From: Clonostachys chloroleuca
Taxonomy: Eukaryota; Ascomycota; Sordariomycetes; Hypocreales; Bionectriaceae
Length of the DNA stretch: 64,000 nucleotides
NCBI GenBank assembly: GCA_037952775.1
Contig: JBANAY010000003.1
Span: 29,450,001-29,514,000, forward strand
Direction of reading: 5' to 3'
The notes under the pieces are model-generated. The model saw only the letters and a program-made list of their open reading frames with translations, was not told the DNA's origin and made no database searches. Each line of letters starts with the position of its first letter. The stretch's first letter is position 1. This document shows positions 33,232-44,566 of the stretch, one piece after another. Made by a program: the position numbers and the translations under genes.

Positions 33232-33800
33232 CGTGTTTGGGAAGGCCAGCTCCAAAGAGAGGACGTGGTATCATGCGACTGAGAGGTAGAAGCTCAAGGT
33301 CAAATTACGACTCTTAAAAACCAAGTGAATGTTCATAGAGTTGCTGTCAGGGTGTTAACAGTGTCTCCAGTCTCTGAGGAAATCACTTGTGTGTCGCTCG
33401 GGTGAACCGAAAAGCGCGGGATGAGCAGGGCCAGAGCACAGCCAATTAAGTTCATTCGAATCTGACTTGATTACACCTACAATGGTACAGAGCATTAGGC
33501 GAGTTGACCAAGTAATCACAACGGAAGGACAGAGCCGCCCACAGGATAACGTTACCCCGAACCCCACACCCCAGAAAATGAAGTCCGGGTGGCGGGGAAG
33601 TCTGCAACTAATGATTCATGGAGAAGGGAGTCCACTCTGTAAGAGGATTCGGCAACAAATTTGACTTTACTAAAGAGCATGCGAGTTGTGGTGGGTGGCC
33701 GCGAGGTCAAGCATTGCTGAGAGTTGTCAAGTGGCAGTTCTGAACAACAAAGCCTCCCTTTTCAAGCATATGTATTGACACAAAACTACCGAGAACGAAA

Positions 33801-35571
33801 ATGGAAAGGAACATCTATCATTCTCCATACCCTACACCAAATGTTCCAACTAATTTGAGCGTCTCACAATTTCTGCTGCGGAGTGATCCTGACGACACAC
33901 ACCCAGACGTAGTTGTCCTTGCTGACTTCGATGCCCCAGAAGAACGGTTCGTAACTTACGGAGGCATCCGCCGAAATGCCTCACGGGATGCAGCCACCTT
34001 GCGAAATAAGTATGGTCTACAACAAAACGACGTGGTTTGTATCTACGGATTCAATTCGGTATATTGGGCATCGCTAGCACACGCGACCTTGTGGGCAGGC
34101 GGATGCTTCTGGTATGTCAAAGCCTCATGCAGCCCAAATGTTTGCTAATCAGGCAAGACAGCGGGATCAATCCACTGGCTACGAGCTTTGAGTTGGTTCA
34201 TTATTTCCAAATTGCACAGCCCAAGGCGGTCGCTGTTGACGCGAGCCTGCTCAGAAATGTTCAAGATGCTTGCAAAAAGCTCTCTACTCCACCTCATATC
34301 ATCATTATTGATGATGGTAAACCTTCTACAGATGGATATAGTATTGTACGTTCATAGAGTGAAGGTTAAACATGTCGGCTAGGTGCTAATGGAACTCCTG
34401 CTAGTATCCGTTGAATTTCAAAGATCAAACCGGTTCAATCAGCCCTTTCGATCTCTCCTCAAAGGATAACAGAGCCCAACCAGCGACAATTTGTTTCAGT
34501 TCGGGAACGTCCGGCCCTCCGAAAGGGGTGGTCATGTCTCACCACAATCTCTTGGCTCAAATTATGGCCATCCGGGCCACGAACCCCTTTCTTCATAGCT
34601 CTCAGAATCGAGAGGTCTTCTTCCCCTCGTTCGCTCATGTCTATGGGCTGGTATCGGCGGTTCTGGTTCCCGCGTGGGTTGGGTCATACTTGCAGCCGAT
34701 GAAAAGATTTGATCATATGCAATATCTTCAACGGTGCTCGGAGATCCGAGCCACTGTACTTCGGCTCGTGCCCACCGCAGCTGTAAGAATGGTCAAAGAC
34801 CCTGAGGTGAAGAGATTAGATCTTACCTCTGTCCAGGCGGTCATGTGTTCTGGCGCTGCCTTATCGGAAGAAACGATAACAGGACTAAAAGAATTACTCG
34901 GATCTTCATGCGGGATTCTAAATGGTTACGGAATGACTGAGGGCACTGTCTCTCTTCTCCGTGAATCTCGCCAAGACAAAGGTGACAGCGTTGGCCGGCT
35001 TTCTGCGGGGGTATCCGCCCGCATTGTCGATGATGCTCTCAATGATGTCAGGCCAGGAGCCGAGGGCGAGTGCCTTGTCAAGGGGCCAAGTGTTTTTCTC
35101 GCTTACAAGGGAAATGAGAAAGCCACCCGAGAGGCAAAGACAGAAGATGGCTGGTTGAAGACAGGGGATATCGTCAGGGTTGACGATGATGGGTTTTTCT
35201 TTCTCACGGGACGCAAGAAAGAATTAATCAAATACCATGGGAACCAGATTTCGCCAGTAGAACTGGAAGCGATTTTATTGACGAATTCCAAGATTATTGA
35301 TGCCGGAGTCTGTGGAGTCTTTGACAAGAAACTTGGCACAGAAATCCCAATCGGCTTTGTCAAGTTGATATCTGAGGCCAGTGATGAAGACCAACACATC
35401 ACATTAGAAAGCATCCGAGCCTTTGTCAACTCCCGCGTCGCACCCTACAAGAAATTTCGCAAGCCGTTGATCAGCGTTGAGGAGCTACCCAGAAACTCAT
35501 CAGGGAAACTAATACGGAAAAAGCTGGAGGTAATGGCAAGCCAACAAGAATTTATTGAATCTAAGCTTTGA
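33801..35571 (+). CDS. AMP-dependent acyl-CoA synthetase (4-coumarate-CoA ligase-like), peroxisomal
   Basis: 553 aa from exons 33801-34111, 34162-34345 and 34405-35571. ANL-superfamily enzyme: activates a carboxylic acid to an acyl-adenylate and then to the CoA thioester. The P-loop motif is CFSSGTSGPPKGVVMSH (A3). Others are LNGYGMTEGTVSL (A5), GWLKTGDIVRVDDDGFFFLT (A7 region), GRKKELIKYHGNQISPVELE (A8) and the C-terminal catalytic lysine block LPRNSSGKLIRKKL (A10). The protein ends in SKL, a canonical PTS1 signal, so a peroxisomal matrix location is expected. Closest architecture is 4CL/luciferase-like ligases acting on aryl or medium-chain acids. It shares a bidirectional promoter with the TRI12-type exporter. 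Confidence 0.93.
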
Positions 35572-37960
35572 TGCTAAGCATGAAACAAATTGGTTTTATG
35601 TTCTCATCAAGAAATGGTGTGCGCACAATCAGCTGGAGGCTTCCATCTGCTTTTGAGTGCGGCTCAACCAGCTTTTTCTGGTCTAGAAGATTTTACTATT
35701 TTGAAGCAGGTAATAAGGAATGATCAGAGTTTTTTCACAAAAGCGCATATGACTTCCTTATGTTAGGTGAGGTAGACATTGATCCCTCGAAGTGGTTTAG
35801 GGTAGGTATTTCTTGGGTTGGGTAGTTGGCGATGTGGCAAGCATTCAATGAATGAAAGAAGCGTTGTTTGATAGTTTCAGCATCGAAATGATCTCAAATT
35901 CTGATCGACGATAAAGCTTGAGATTTTTCAATCGTGATGTGATCATTCATTGTCGGAATAGCCCTAGAATGGTTGTCGTATTTATATACCCAAGTATATA
36001 TCAATGATGGGAAATGATGGGATATCACCCAGATACACCTTGCCAAAACCCTTCGTCGGATTATTTTGTCGCGATCGAACTAATAAAGGCCAACTTGTAT
36101 TTTTCTTCGCTAGAAATGATTAGTCCTAGCATCGAGTCTTGCCGATCTTTAGCATAAGTTCCAACTTCCTGCATGACATATCACTGCAACCACTTTAATC
36201 TTGCACGTCAGAATGCACCAAGCCAGCCCCACGTTTCTGTACGTATCTAAGCAACCTCATTTCAACTTGCATTGCTCTTGCTTCCTACCTCGTTGGTCGG
36301 TCTATCACCTAATACAGAGGAATACTTACATGGCCTTAACTATACTGAAGCTTTACCTCGTATTGATACGAAACTCTTCTTATTCTTCTCATTGGCCGGC
36401 TTGTTTTGATCCAACAAACTGGCTGTCGGAATTTGGGAAGTCCTCATTGAGAAAGGGGAAAATATGGCCTTGGCCAAATGGTGATTCGCTGAGCTGCCAA
36501 CTGTGCTCATCACGGAGAACTGTGTGGATAGGATTCTAGCTATTAACGCTCTTCTGCAGGCATCTGGGAGGGAATTGTACGCGTATATTCAACACCAACA
36601 CTGCCAGTGACCAGGAGAAGCGCGTAAAGGGACCAAGTTAGGTAAGTTTCAGCTATTTCCATGCAAACTCTCATATGCTTGGCAACGGTGAGGCTGTCTT
36701 AAGCCCCACATCCAGAATATGGGTAAAAGAAGATCATGCCTGCTTGGAGAAGTCGAAGCAGGGCTTGAAAAAAGTGAGAGCGCACGCATCAAAATGTCTT
36801 CCTTAGCTTCGACTCCCTACAAGACAGGCTTGCTGATCTGCGTGGAGGGCATAAACCATCCAGAGTCCAGACATATTTCACGATCCTGCGGAGCTGGTAA
36901 AAACAATGCCGGGAAACCCCGTATACTGGAATCAACGTCATAGGTTCGCGTCAATTGCTTCGTCTCAAGTTCGAAGCTCTATCCCTGCCATTTCTGCTAT
37001 TTGTAAGGACTTTGCTACTGAGGACCACTGACTAAACCGCTCTAGTGTCAATGTGAAAGACACTATTGACCAAGGATCTGTGTCTGTCGCTTCTCTAAGG
37101 CAGCATCTAGCCTAACTTAGCACTGAACCCGTTCCCCGTATGTACCTAGTTTAGTACTTTGGTGGAAAAAGCAACGTGCTCAAGGACACAACTTTAGGGA
37201 GGGACTTTCCTGTCTGGCTGAATCTTACGACCAAACTAGGCTTGTCTCAGGTGTGAGTGGGCCAGTTTTGGGCCTCCTCGCCCGTGCGTTGCCGTTGTGG
37301 GGTTTGTTCATTGTCCTGAACAAGGGGTCTGGCATTACTCCGGAGTAGCTTCGCAATGCTCGTCCCGTCTGTGCCGTTGAAATGCTTCCGAGTTAGGCGA
37401 CCGTTATTATTAGCGTATGATTATCTCAAACAGTCCGTCCCACGCTTAATAGCACCCAAGGCCCTGGTTTTCTCTGTTAGAGCGAGGGATTGCCCTTTGT
37501 TCTGGCATCCTCCGCTTGGGTCTTTATCCTCTGAGAGGCTTGGGTTCCTCGCCCACCCGCTCTAGTACAAATTGGGCAAGATATTGCGACTGGGTAGAAA
37601 TCCGCGGGGGCGGGGAGCCGGAAAACCAAAACACCACAGGGGCAAGTAATGTCGTGATACCTGACGGATCATACGAGGGCCCCTGAGATACCCCCCCGGG
37701 TCTTGCCATCGGATGGAGATGTCGACATACGTGATTGATCAAGTTGTGGGCACATGCTGGAGAAAAATGCGTCAATTGGGATATCCCAAGCAAATAAGAT
37801 TAATTCAAGATGATACTTTTAAGGTAAACTGAGTTCCATGTGTTCCACCAACTGTACCCTTTTTCTATATACAGATCTCATTAAACGCCTTTAGATCGTA
37901 TTTACGTAGCAAGCGGCCCTTTTAGTCTAATCATTCATAATACAGATGTATACTCGCCAG
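35572..37960. other. 2.4-kb stretch without a recognisable gene
   Basis: Only short chance ORFs on both strands (for example 36201-36539 and 37356-37565); none matches a family I know or has splice support. Base composition shifts from AT-leaning (35.6-36.2 kb) to balanced (37.2-37.7 kb). No terminal repeats, tRNA-like cloverleaf or transposase motif noticed. Confidence 0.4.
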
Positions 37961-39197
37961 CTATGCCGAGTAGCTGACAGAGACCTCGTCGGTTCTCCTG
38001 ATCCCCTTGCCGGAAGATAGCTGGCCCTTCGCATCCCGTAGAATACTCTCATCGCTGTCATTTGCACCGTAGGTAATCTGTGCCTGATGAGCAGGGCCTG
38101 CCTGTCCCTCTGCAGCCGCGTGCGAGCCCAATCCGTACTTGCGACTGTTGTTGCCGTACATCGGGAGACGGTAGGAGGTCTTGCCGCCAGACTGTCCGGT
38201 GCTGCTGTCGCCCTTGCTTCCGTAGCGGAAGCGGACGTAAAGAGGTCGCAGGACGGGGATCGATGAGCACATGATGGTGACAGTACTCTCGGTGGCCGAC
38301 CAAATGAGCATGGGCACGGTATCATCTGAAGTTGTTAGCCATCTCCGGGACGAGACTTTTTACCAACTCCAGGTTACTTACGGATATACTCTTGCGCATT
38401 CAGTCCGTTCAGCGCCACTGTTCGCACGATTCCGCAGATACCGGCGAAGACACCAAGACTAAGACCACATGCGACTGTGATCTTCTCCTTTCGCTTCATG
38501 TTGAGATCCCAGATGACAAACCAGGGCAGGATAGCGAAGGCAAAATCAGCAACGACGAACCAAGCTAAAGAGACGTCAGTATTTCTCAAAGTTTAGAGAG
38601 GCGGGTCATATTTACATCCGACAGTGAGGCCGACTTTGGAGAAATCGATCCAGCAGTGTCCTGGGGTCGAATTGTTCCATGTTTTCTCGATCGGGATGCA
38701 CTGAACAATGACTACAATGCTTGCAAAGAGGGTGATGAAGACGGTTCCAGCGAGGAAGGCCCAGATGAAGACGATTTGTATCGTGTTTCGCACAATTCGC
38801 AGGAGGAATACACCGACGGCCAGCTTGCCCACCCCAATGACCATGATACCGGCGGTCTGACTGAAGACTTCATATTTGACAGCTTCGAAGTAAATCGGGG
38901 GATTGTTGATGTCCAGGAAAAGTCGTCCGAGTCCGTATCGTGTCGCGTGGCTGACGAAGGCGGTATAAACGATCTGGAAGACCTGTGAAAATCACGTTAG
39001 TATTGATGTTAAGAGGGACAATGATGTTTTGATATCCATACCAAAGCGACCACTACCAGATAATCATCAGCACCAACCGACCTAAGAATCATAGCACGGG
39101 TGTAGATTCTTAGGGCGACAAAGACCGCAAAGACGACGACATGCACCCACAATACTGCATTTACCATGGGGCCCAGGCCGCCGTAGTATTCGTCCAT
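37961..39197 (-). CDS. Rhodopsin-fold (SAT4-like) integral membrane protein
   Basis: 356 aa from four exons: 39042-39197, 38616-38982, 38382-38564, 37961-38325; phases close. Seven predicted TM helices: VLWVHVVVFAVFVALRI, DDYLVVVALVVFQIVYTAFV, EVFSQTAGIMVIGVGKLAVG, IWAFLAGTVFITLFASIVVI, FVVADFAFAILPWFVIWDL, IVRTVALNGLN and the STVTIMCSSIPVLRPL segment. Typical family marks are RIYTRAMILRSVGADDYL near the N-terminus and QCIPIEKTWNN/GHCWID between helices. The long Ser/Gly/Tyr-rich cytoplasmic tail ends VSVSYSA. The family (PF20684-like) is very large in filamentous ascomycetes; some members act as receptors, but the function of this one is unknown. It is transcribed away from the O-methyltransferase gene. 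Confidence 0.88.
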
Positions 39198-40529
39198 TTT
39201 GAAAGTGGCCCAACAGGACTTTTGGTAGAAACGATCGTGGTGAATTAGCGGTCTGGGGAGAATTTGAGGAGAGTCGGCATAAAGTATTCAAGAAAACTAC
39301 TCCCCTTTCAGGGTTGAAGCTCCAGGCTCTGCAGATTTTCGACCTGTAGGTTCCATAAGCCTGTCAAGTAGCCAAAAAAGGATTTAAGATGACCGAAAAC
39401 GGGGTCCCCGTGATGCTCGCACTCTGCACCAATGCCCATCCTTTCTGTCTGGCATCTGGCAGGGAACCCGTGAAATCTTTTTCAGTATAGTGGCAACTCA
39501 CTCGCGAGCCCTGCCCTTCACCCAACGGACTGTTCGTCTCTTCGGTACCGGCGGCGGGTGGATACAAATGTCACAGGACAGGGGTCGTTGCATTAATCTA
39601 TCGACACTCGCCCTAGCCCGGATACAGGAAGTCCAGGGAAATCTATGACAGGCGTCAGTTCAGCTCCCCGTCCCAATAATAACGGCTAATGTCTTAATAA
39701 AGAACGGCAAGACGGAAGCTACCAATAGCACGCGGTTGTGCTGAAGAAACATCCGACTGGGCATCCATCCATCCAGCCAATATCTTGATTCGGTGTCTTG
39801 AAGGTTCCCGAAGTTCTGGCGGGCCCGGCGGTCGATCCCTGGTCCTGGTTTGGTGTTTTGTACCACCTAAATGCTCAAGACGTGCATGTTTAGCCTGACG
39901 AGAATCATAGTTGACCGACACCAGGGGAAGGGGTTCTGCAAGGATCATCATCCATCGTACCACCTTCAATGGGAAGAGACTCCAGTTCGAGGGATATCCT
40001 ACAACAGACTCGCGACCCATCGCTTAGCTCGCATACAGTAGCATCTCCACCTCGGAGCTATTACGCGGTAGTTGGGGTGTTGACTTGACCAGGGGTTGGC
40101 TCCTACCACCCATTTTCCAACGGCATTTGGATTAATATCGACGTAGTTCGTTTCCCGGCATATCATAACGGCCTTAGCAGCCTGATTATAGCTGTGGGAA
40201 GCCCACTTGAATTTCAGCTAGTGGAGCTCGATGTTTCGGCTGTTGATAGATTGTCGTGACCAGCGTTTGCGCCCATCACCAAGGGTCCACATTGGGGAGG
40301 TCGACGGGCATGGTTATCGTCCACCGCCTGGCCATCAGTTGAGCGGGGAAGTGAGGGCTGCTAGAGTCCCGGACCATGCTGCTCTTTCTGATCATGCCAG
40401 TTTGATCATCGCGGTAAGAGAGGGTCGATGACCAACCGGGTGAGTACATATACAGAAGCGAGCACCGCCGTGTCCTAAGGCCTGCAAACCAGCTTAGCCC
40501 AACGAAGATTTCTTCACCCCGCACCTAAA
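39198..40529. other. Divergent intergenic region, rhodopsin-fold gene / O-methyltransferase gene
   Basis: A 1.3-kb gap between two divergent starts. Only small shadow ORFs are present. It must hold both promoters. No repeat or binding site stood out. Confidence 0.4.
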
Positions 40530-41904
40530 ATGGCCTCCGACTCCCAAAAGATCATTGACATCCTCGAAGACGTCAACCATGCCTCCTTCGCTAACGAGGT
40601 AGAGCGTCTCCGCGTTCGTGCGGCTGCCCGCAAGCTGCTCGCAAAGGTGGAGTCGCCTTATGAGCGAGCCTGGGGTTTCTGCTTCGAGCACCCTGTTGTC
40701 TTTGCTGCTCTCCAGACCTCCATCGACCTTGGTCTTTGGGCTGCCTGGAATGCCGCCGGTGGTGGTGACAAGACCATTGATGATCTAGTTAAGCTTGCCA
40801 AGCATGATATCCAGCCAAACCTGCTTCGTACGTCATTCAATTGCATATGCTCGCAACGTGAAAACCTGTGCTCACAATTGGGAAAGGTCGACTGTTCCGT
40901 CTGCTGGCCGCTTTCAACGTGGTTGAAGAAGTGGGCGTGGACACATTCAAGCCCACCCCCTTCTCAGCCGCCATTGGCGACGAGAACACCAAGGTCCGAG
41001 CCTCTCTCGAAGCTGCGTAAGAGCGAGCCCATTGTCTCACATATGCATGACATGCAATGTCACTAACCGAGTCTCCCTACAGTAACAACCAGTACATCTT
41101 GGCAGGCCACAACCTGCCCAAGTACCTGGCCAAGATTGGCTACCAGGAGCCCACAGCCGCAGAGAACAACAACCACTCGGGTAGCGACCCCGATGGCCTG
41201 AACTTCTTCGGGCGTCTGCAAAAGAGCCCCAAGTTTTACGAAGATTTCACTGGCCACATGGAGGCATGGACCACCTGGAAGACCCCCTGGACCAAGCTCT
41301 ACGACCCCAAGAAGCTCATTGAGGGCGCCACCATTACGGAGAGCGCTCCCCTTGTTGTCGACTTGGGTGGCAACACTGGCATCGACATCTCCCATGTCCT
41401 TGCCGCCCAGCCTGACTTGCCCGCTGGGGCCCTCGTTCTTCAGGATCTCCCTGAGATCATTGCCCGTGCTAAAGTTGACCCTAAGATCACCGCTACAGCT
41501 CACGATTTCTTCCTCCCCCAGCCCGTCAAGGGTAAGAAACACCCCATCACCCACGCTAAGTAACAATCGTTGCTAACACACCGCTTATAGGAAGCAGAGC
41601 CTACTTCATGCACGCGGTCCTTCACGACTGGGCTGATGATAAGGCCACTGAGTTGCTGAACAACACTCGCGAGGCCATGGTCAAGGGTTACTCCAAGCTC
41701 TTTGTTTACGATATCGTGCTGCCTCCCCAGGGCGCAAGTATCAGCCAGACTACCATGGACGTCGAGATGATGTCTCTGCTCTCAGCCAACGAGCGTACCA
41801 AGGACCAGTGGGAGAAGTTGCTGACCGGTGCTGGCTTCAAGATTGTCAACTACCACCCCGACCCCCAGGAGTACGAGATGTTGATCGAGGCTGAGATCGC
41901 ATAA
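40530..41904 (+). CDS. SAM-dependent O-methyltransferase (family 2, COMT-like)
   Basis: 396 aa from exons 40530-40827, 40887-41016, 41083-41531 and 41591-41904. The N-terminal helical dimerisation/winged-helix region includes PVVFAALQTSIDLGLWAAWN and RLFRLLAAFNVVEEVG. The SAM-binding motif I is PLVVDLGGNTGIDISHVL, followed by LVLQDLPEIIARA. The catalytic-base segment is YFMHAVLHDWADDKATELL, and the C-terminal block is TMDVEMMSLLSANERTKDQW. This is the plant/fungal small-molecule O-methyltransferase fold, used on phenolic hydroxyls in secondary metabolism. Codon use is noticeably more C-ending than in its neighbours, hinting at good expression. No polyketide or peptide synthase lies in the window, so the substrate is unknown. 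Confidence 0.93.
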
Positions 41905-42639
41905 TTATTGAGCCATGATAGAGCGTTTAGATAACTGATGATATACATAAATATAAACATGATATGATAGATGACAACATCTTCAACCGCTACTAGAACA
42001 GCCTCACATCTCACTTTTAATGAACCCTTCTAAACCTGACGGCGGACCTTGCCGCAATCCCGTTCCGGGCACTAGCCATTGGCGGCGGATTCGGCCATAT
42101 AGCCCCTGTCTCAGCCCGAACCGACACCACTTTTTTCAGGTGGAGGTTTGATGATTTCCTCCTTAGCAAGACAAATACAAGCTTAAGTATTTTTTCAAGC
42201 CTTGTCCTTCTTCATGTATCTGCGGTGGTTTCCCTGTTAGTTTTTGTAACTTGAGTCACGGGAGTTGTCACTTAAATAAGCTCAAAGGGGTTAGATTTTA
42301 ACGACAAAGGGGCACAGTAGGATTCCGACTTAAAACTGCATCGAAGTGACATCTCGCTAATACTGCAAAGCCCAAACAAACCCACGAAGGAGATAATAAA
42401 GCCATGCCGGTTTTGGCATTGCGAGCTTGGCATGGCAAGGTGGATCAACTGTCACTCACCCCCTGACTCTCCCTGGTCTGACAAGTCAGTGACAGTTCAT
42501 GAAGCTAGGCATCCTCTTTTCTTTCTTTTCTTTTTCGAAATCACACTATCAATCTATTGCATGCCTCGGCGTGTATTTTACCCCTTTTTTTCCCTTTTTT
42601 TTTTCTTTTTCCATGTCCGCCCTCATCCGAACATCATCT
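41905..42639. other. Intergenic between convergent O-methyltransferase and MFS genes
   Basis: Holds the two 3' regions. A pyrimidine-rich run (T/C tracts, about 42510-42615) lies next to the 3' end of the MFS gene. No gene seen. Confidence 0.4.
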
Positions 42640-44298
42640 TCAAGGGCCCAGTTCTTTGGACTCGCCGCGCTTCTTGCGCCATTTTGGCCCAAGCTTTATT
42701 TCAGTGTAGATGGGTCCGAGTAGCAAAGTACATATCCCGCCGAGAAGAGTGTAGGTCCATCCATAATCCAAGCTCTGTGTGGACTTGTCTATCAAAGAGA
42801 CTAAAAGGGCGGCAAGGGAACACCGCACGAGATTCGTCTACCAGTTCAGTCAGCTTGGAGGCCTCTGATCTTGGGAAATAGAAGACACTCACGCATGCAA
42901 TCACCCCAGAGCTTTGCGACCTCACAACGTCAATCATCAAAGTCATTGTCGAATTAAGAATGGATATAGAGGTGTATCCAACTAAAAGAGCAGTTAGCAT
43001 AAACCCCGAAGCCAGTACCTGAACGTGTGCTACCCACTTGCCACTTGCAAAGCCAGCGGCCCGGCGATATGGATTCTTCTCTGGATGCACCAGCCCCATG
43101 CACTGATGCAACCCACAAATATGATCAATAGAGCCGGCGCCGTCCGTAGTCTAGTGTGCTCCAGCGGGATGTCAGTGTTTTCCTCCTCGTTGGGCGTATC
43201 AGATCCGCTCTGCAGGTGTTGACTTTCGAGTCTTTTCTTCATCCTGATGTAGTCATAGTCGAGGACCTTTCCAGTGATGGTAGACCCAAGGATCATACCC
43301 ACGCCTGTAGGCAAATAACACAGCCCGAGATCGGTCTCTGACAGATAGGGATATATAGCGCTAAATGCGGATGAGATGGTTGACGTGATTGTGTAATTTA
43401 CTGCGTACACGATGCCTGTGTATGCCAGCGTCAACAGGATATCCGTGTACGTTAGTAGACGAAAGGGATTTGCTGATCCTTGTCTCTTGGTGCCATCCCT
43501 TTGGTAGTCCTCTGTGGAGACGCTGTTGGTTTCGGCTTTCCCCAAGATTGGGATCATCGGCCGAAGGAGTCTCTGACTCGGTTGTCTGCTTCCATTCCCC
43601 ACTAAAGCTCGCAGTGTTTCAGGCAGAAATAGTAGAATCAGAATAAAGCATGCGGCTGAGAATATAGCAAGAAACCAAAAGATGCTTCTCCATCCAAGAT
43701 GTTCAGATAACACACCCCCGATAGCAGGCCCAATGCACGGAGCTAGCATTGGACCAAGGTTGAAGAAACCGAAGAACCCTCCACGCTGGTCGACAGATGC
43801 AATATCGCCGACCACACCAGCACCAAGCGCAATAGTGCTTGCGCAACCTCCGGCTTGAAGTGCTCTGAGGAGGAGCAGTAACCAGAACTGAGAGACTGGG
43901 CAGAGTGCCAATCCGATAGTCGACCCAACGAGTATCAGTAGACAGAGAAGATAAAGAGGCCGTCTCCCATAGCGATCAGACAGCGGGCCCCATAGCATTG
44001 GCGAAATTCCTTGCATGGCTAAGTAAACCGTGACAGTCAAGTTGAGGTCCTCGATGGACCGGTCAAACACAACGGCCAGTTTCGGGATGGCGGGAAAGTA
44101 GATGTTTGCCGGCAACGGACTGAAGAGCCCGGAGATGGCCACAATACCGACAAGAATCCATTTCTCCCGAGGGCTGTATATGCTGTATACTGTTGATGGC
44201 GCAGCATTGGGATTAGCTGATGCTGGTTGAAGTTTAGATGTTAACGGCTGGCCTCCAGTTCCTTCAGACTCGGCCTTGAGTGCGGCCATCTTGTCCAT
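42640..44298 (-). CDS. MFS drug:H+ antiporter-like transporter (DHA1, 12 TM)
   Basis: 515 aa from exons 43038-44298, 42893-42981 and 42640-42837; lengths close in phase. The 56-nt intron at 42982-43037 (GTGGGT donor, GCTAAC branch, TTTTAG) removes an apparent early stop and yields PLALQVAIGYTSISILNS. MFS marks are LPANIYFPAIPKL in TM1, GPLSDRYGRRPLYL (motif A), LLLLRALQAGGCAS (motif B), APCIGPAIGGVLSEHLGWR (motif C), and WKR-type basic end GPKWRKKRGE. A plasma-membrane exporter or importer of small hydrophobic compounds. It shares a divergent promoter carrying two CCGGCCGG sites with the Zn2Cys6 gene at 44567, and is probably part of the aromatic-catabolism cluster. Confidence 0.92.
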
Positions 44299-44566
44299 CC
44301 AGTTTTGGATTTCATGTTAGACAACTTACTATGAACACGAGTTCTATTTTCACGTACAATTAAGACCAGCACGTGGAGTAACTGACATGAGAGTTGTTGC
44401 AAGCAGCTTATCACGATGTCCCACATATTAGTCACAGCCGGCCGGCAACGCGAGATAAGAAGAAGATATCGTGCCCCACAACATTGAAGCCGGCCGGAAC
44501 TAGGGGGATAACTTGGAAGGCATGTTGATTTTGCTTTCCATTCTCATCCCTCAAGATGTGAATGCT
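44299..44566. promoter_or_regulatory. Bidirectional promoter with CCGGCCGG palindromes and GATA sites
   Basis: Contains GCCGGCCGGCAAC at 44437-44449, followed by GATAAG at 44454-44459. A second site, GCCGGCCGGAAC, is at 44489-44500, and CTTATC (GATA on the other strand) is at 44407-44412. CCGGCCGG is a perfect palindrome with CGG/CCG halves, the kind of site bound by Zn2Cys6 dimers. GATAAG is the site of nitrogen-responsive GATA factors. The same pair of elements recurs at 47635-47668 and 53228-53270. Confidence 0.6.

Noticed and set aside
36201..37565. Several ORFs of 65-112 codons in the 35.6-38 kb gap
   Set aside because: No recognisable motif, no consistent frame between them, no plausible splice sites; treated as chance ORFs.
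31291..41904. A secondary-metabolite gene cluster (exporter, CoA ligase, O-methyltransferase)
   Set aside because: No PKS, NRPS, terpene synthase or other core enzyme is visible in the window, so calling a biosynthetic cluster is not supported; kept only as a linkage idea.
43030..43037. Apparent premature end of the DHA1 transporter near 43030, with a CAAGTGG tandem repeat
   Set aside because: A 56-nt intron (42982-43037) with GCTAAC branch and TTTTAG acceptor removes it and gives the expected membrane segment.
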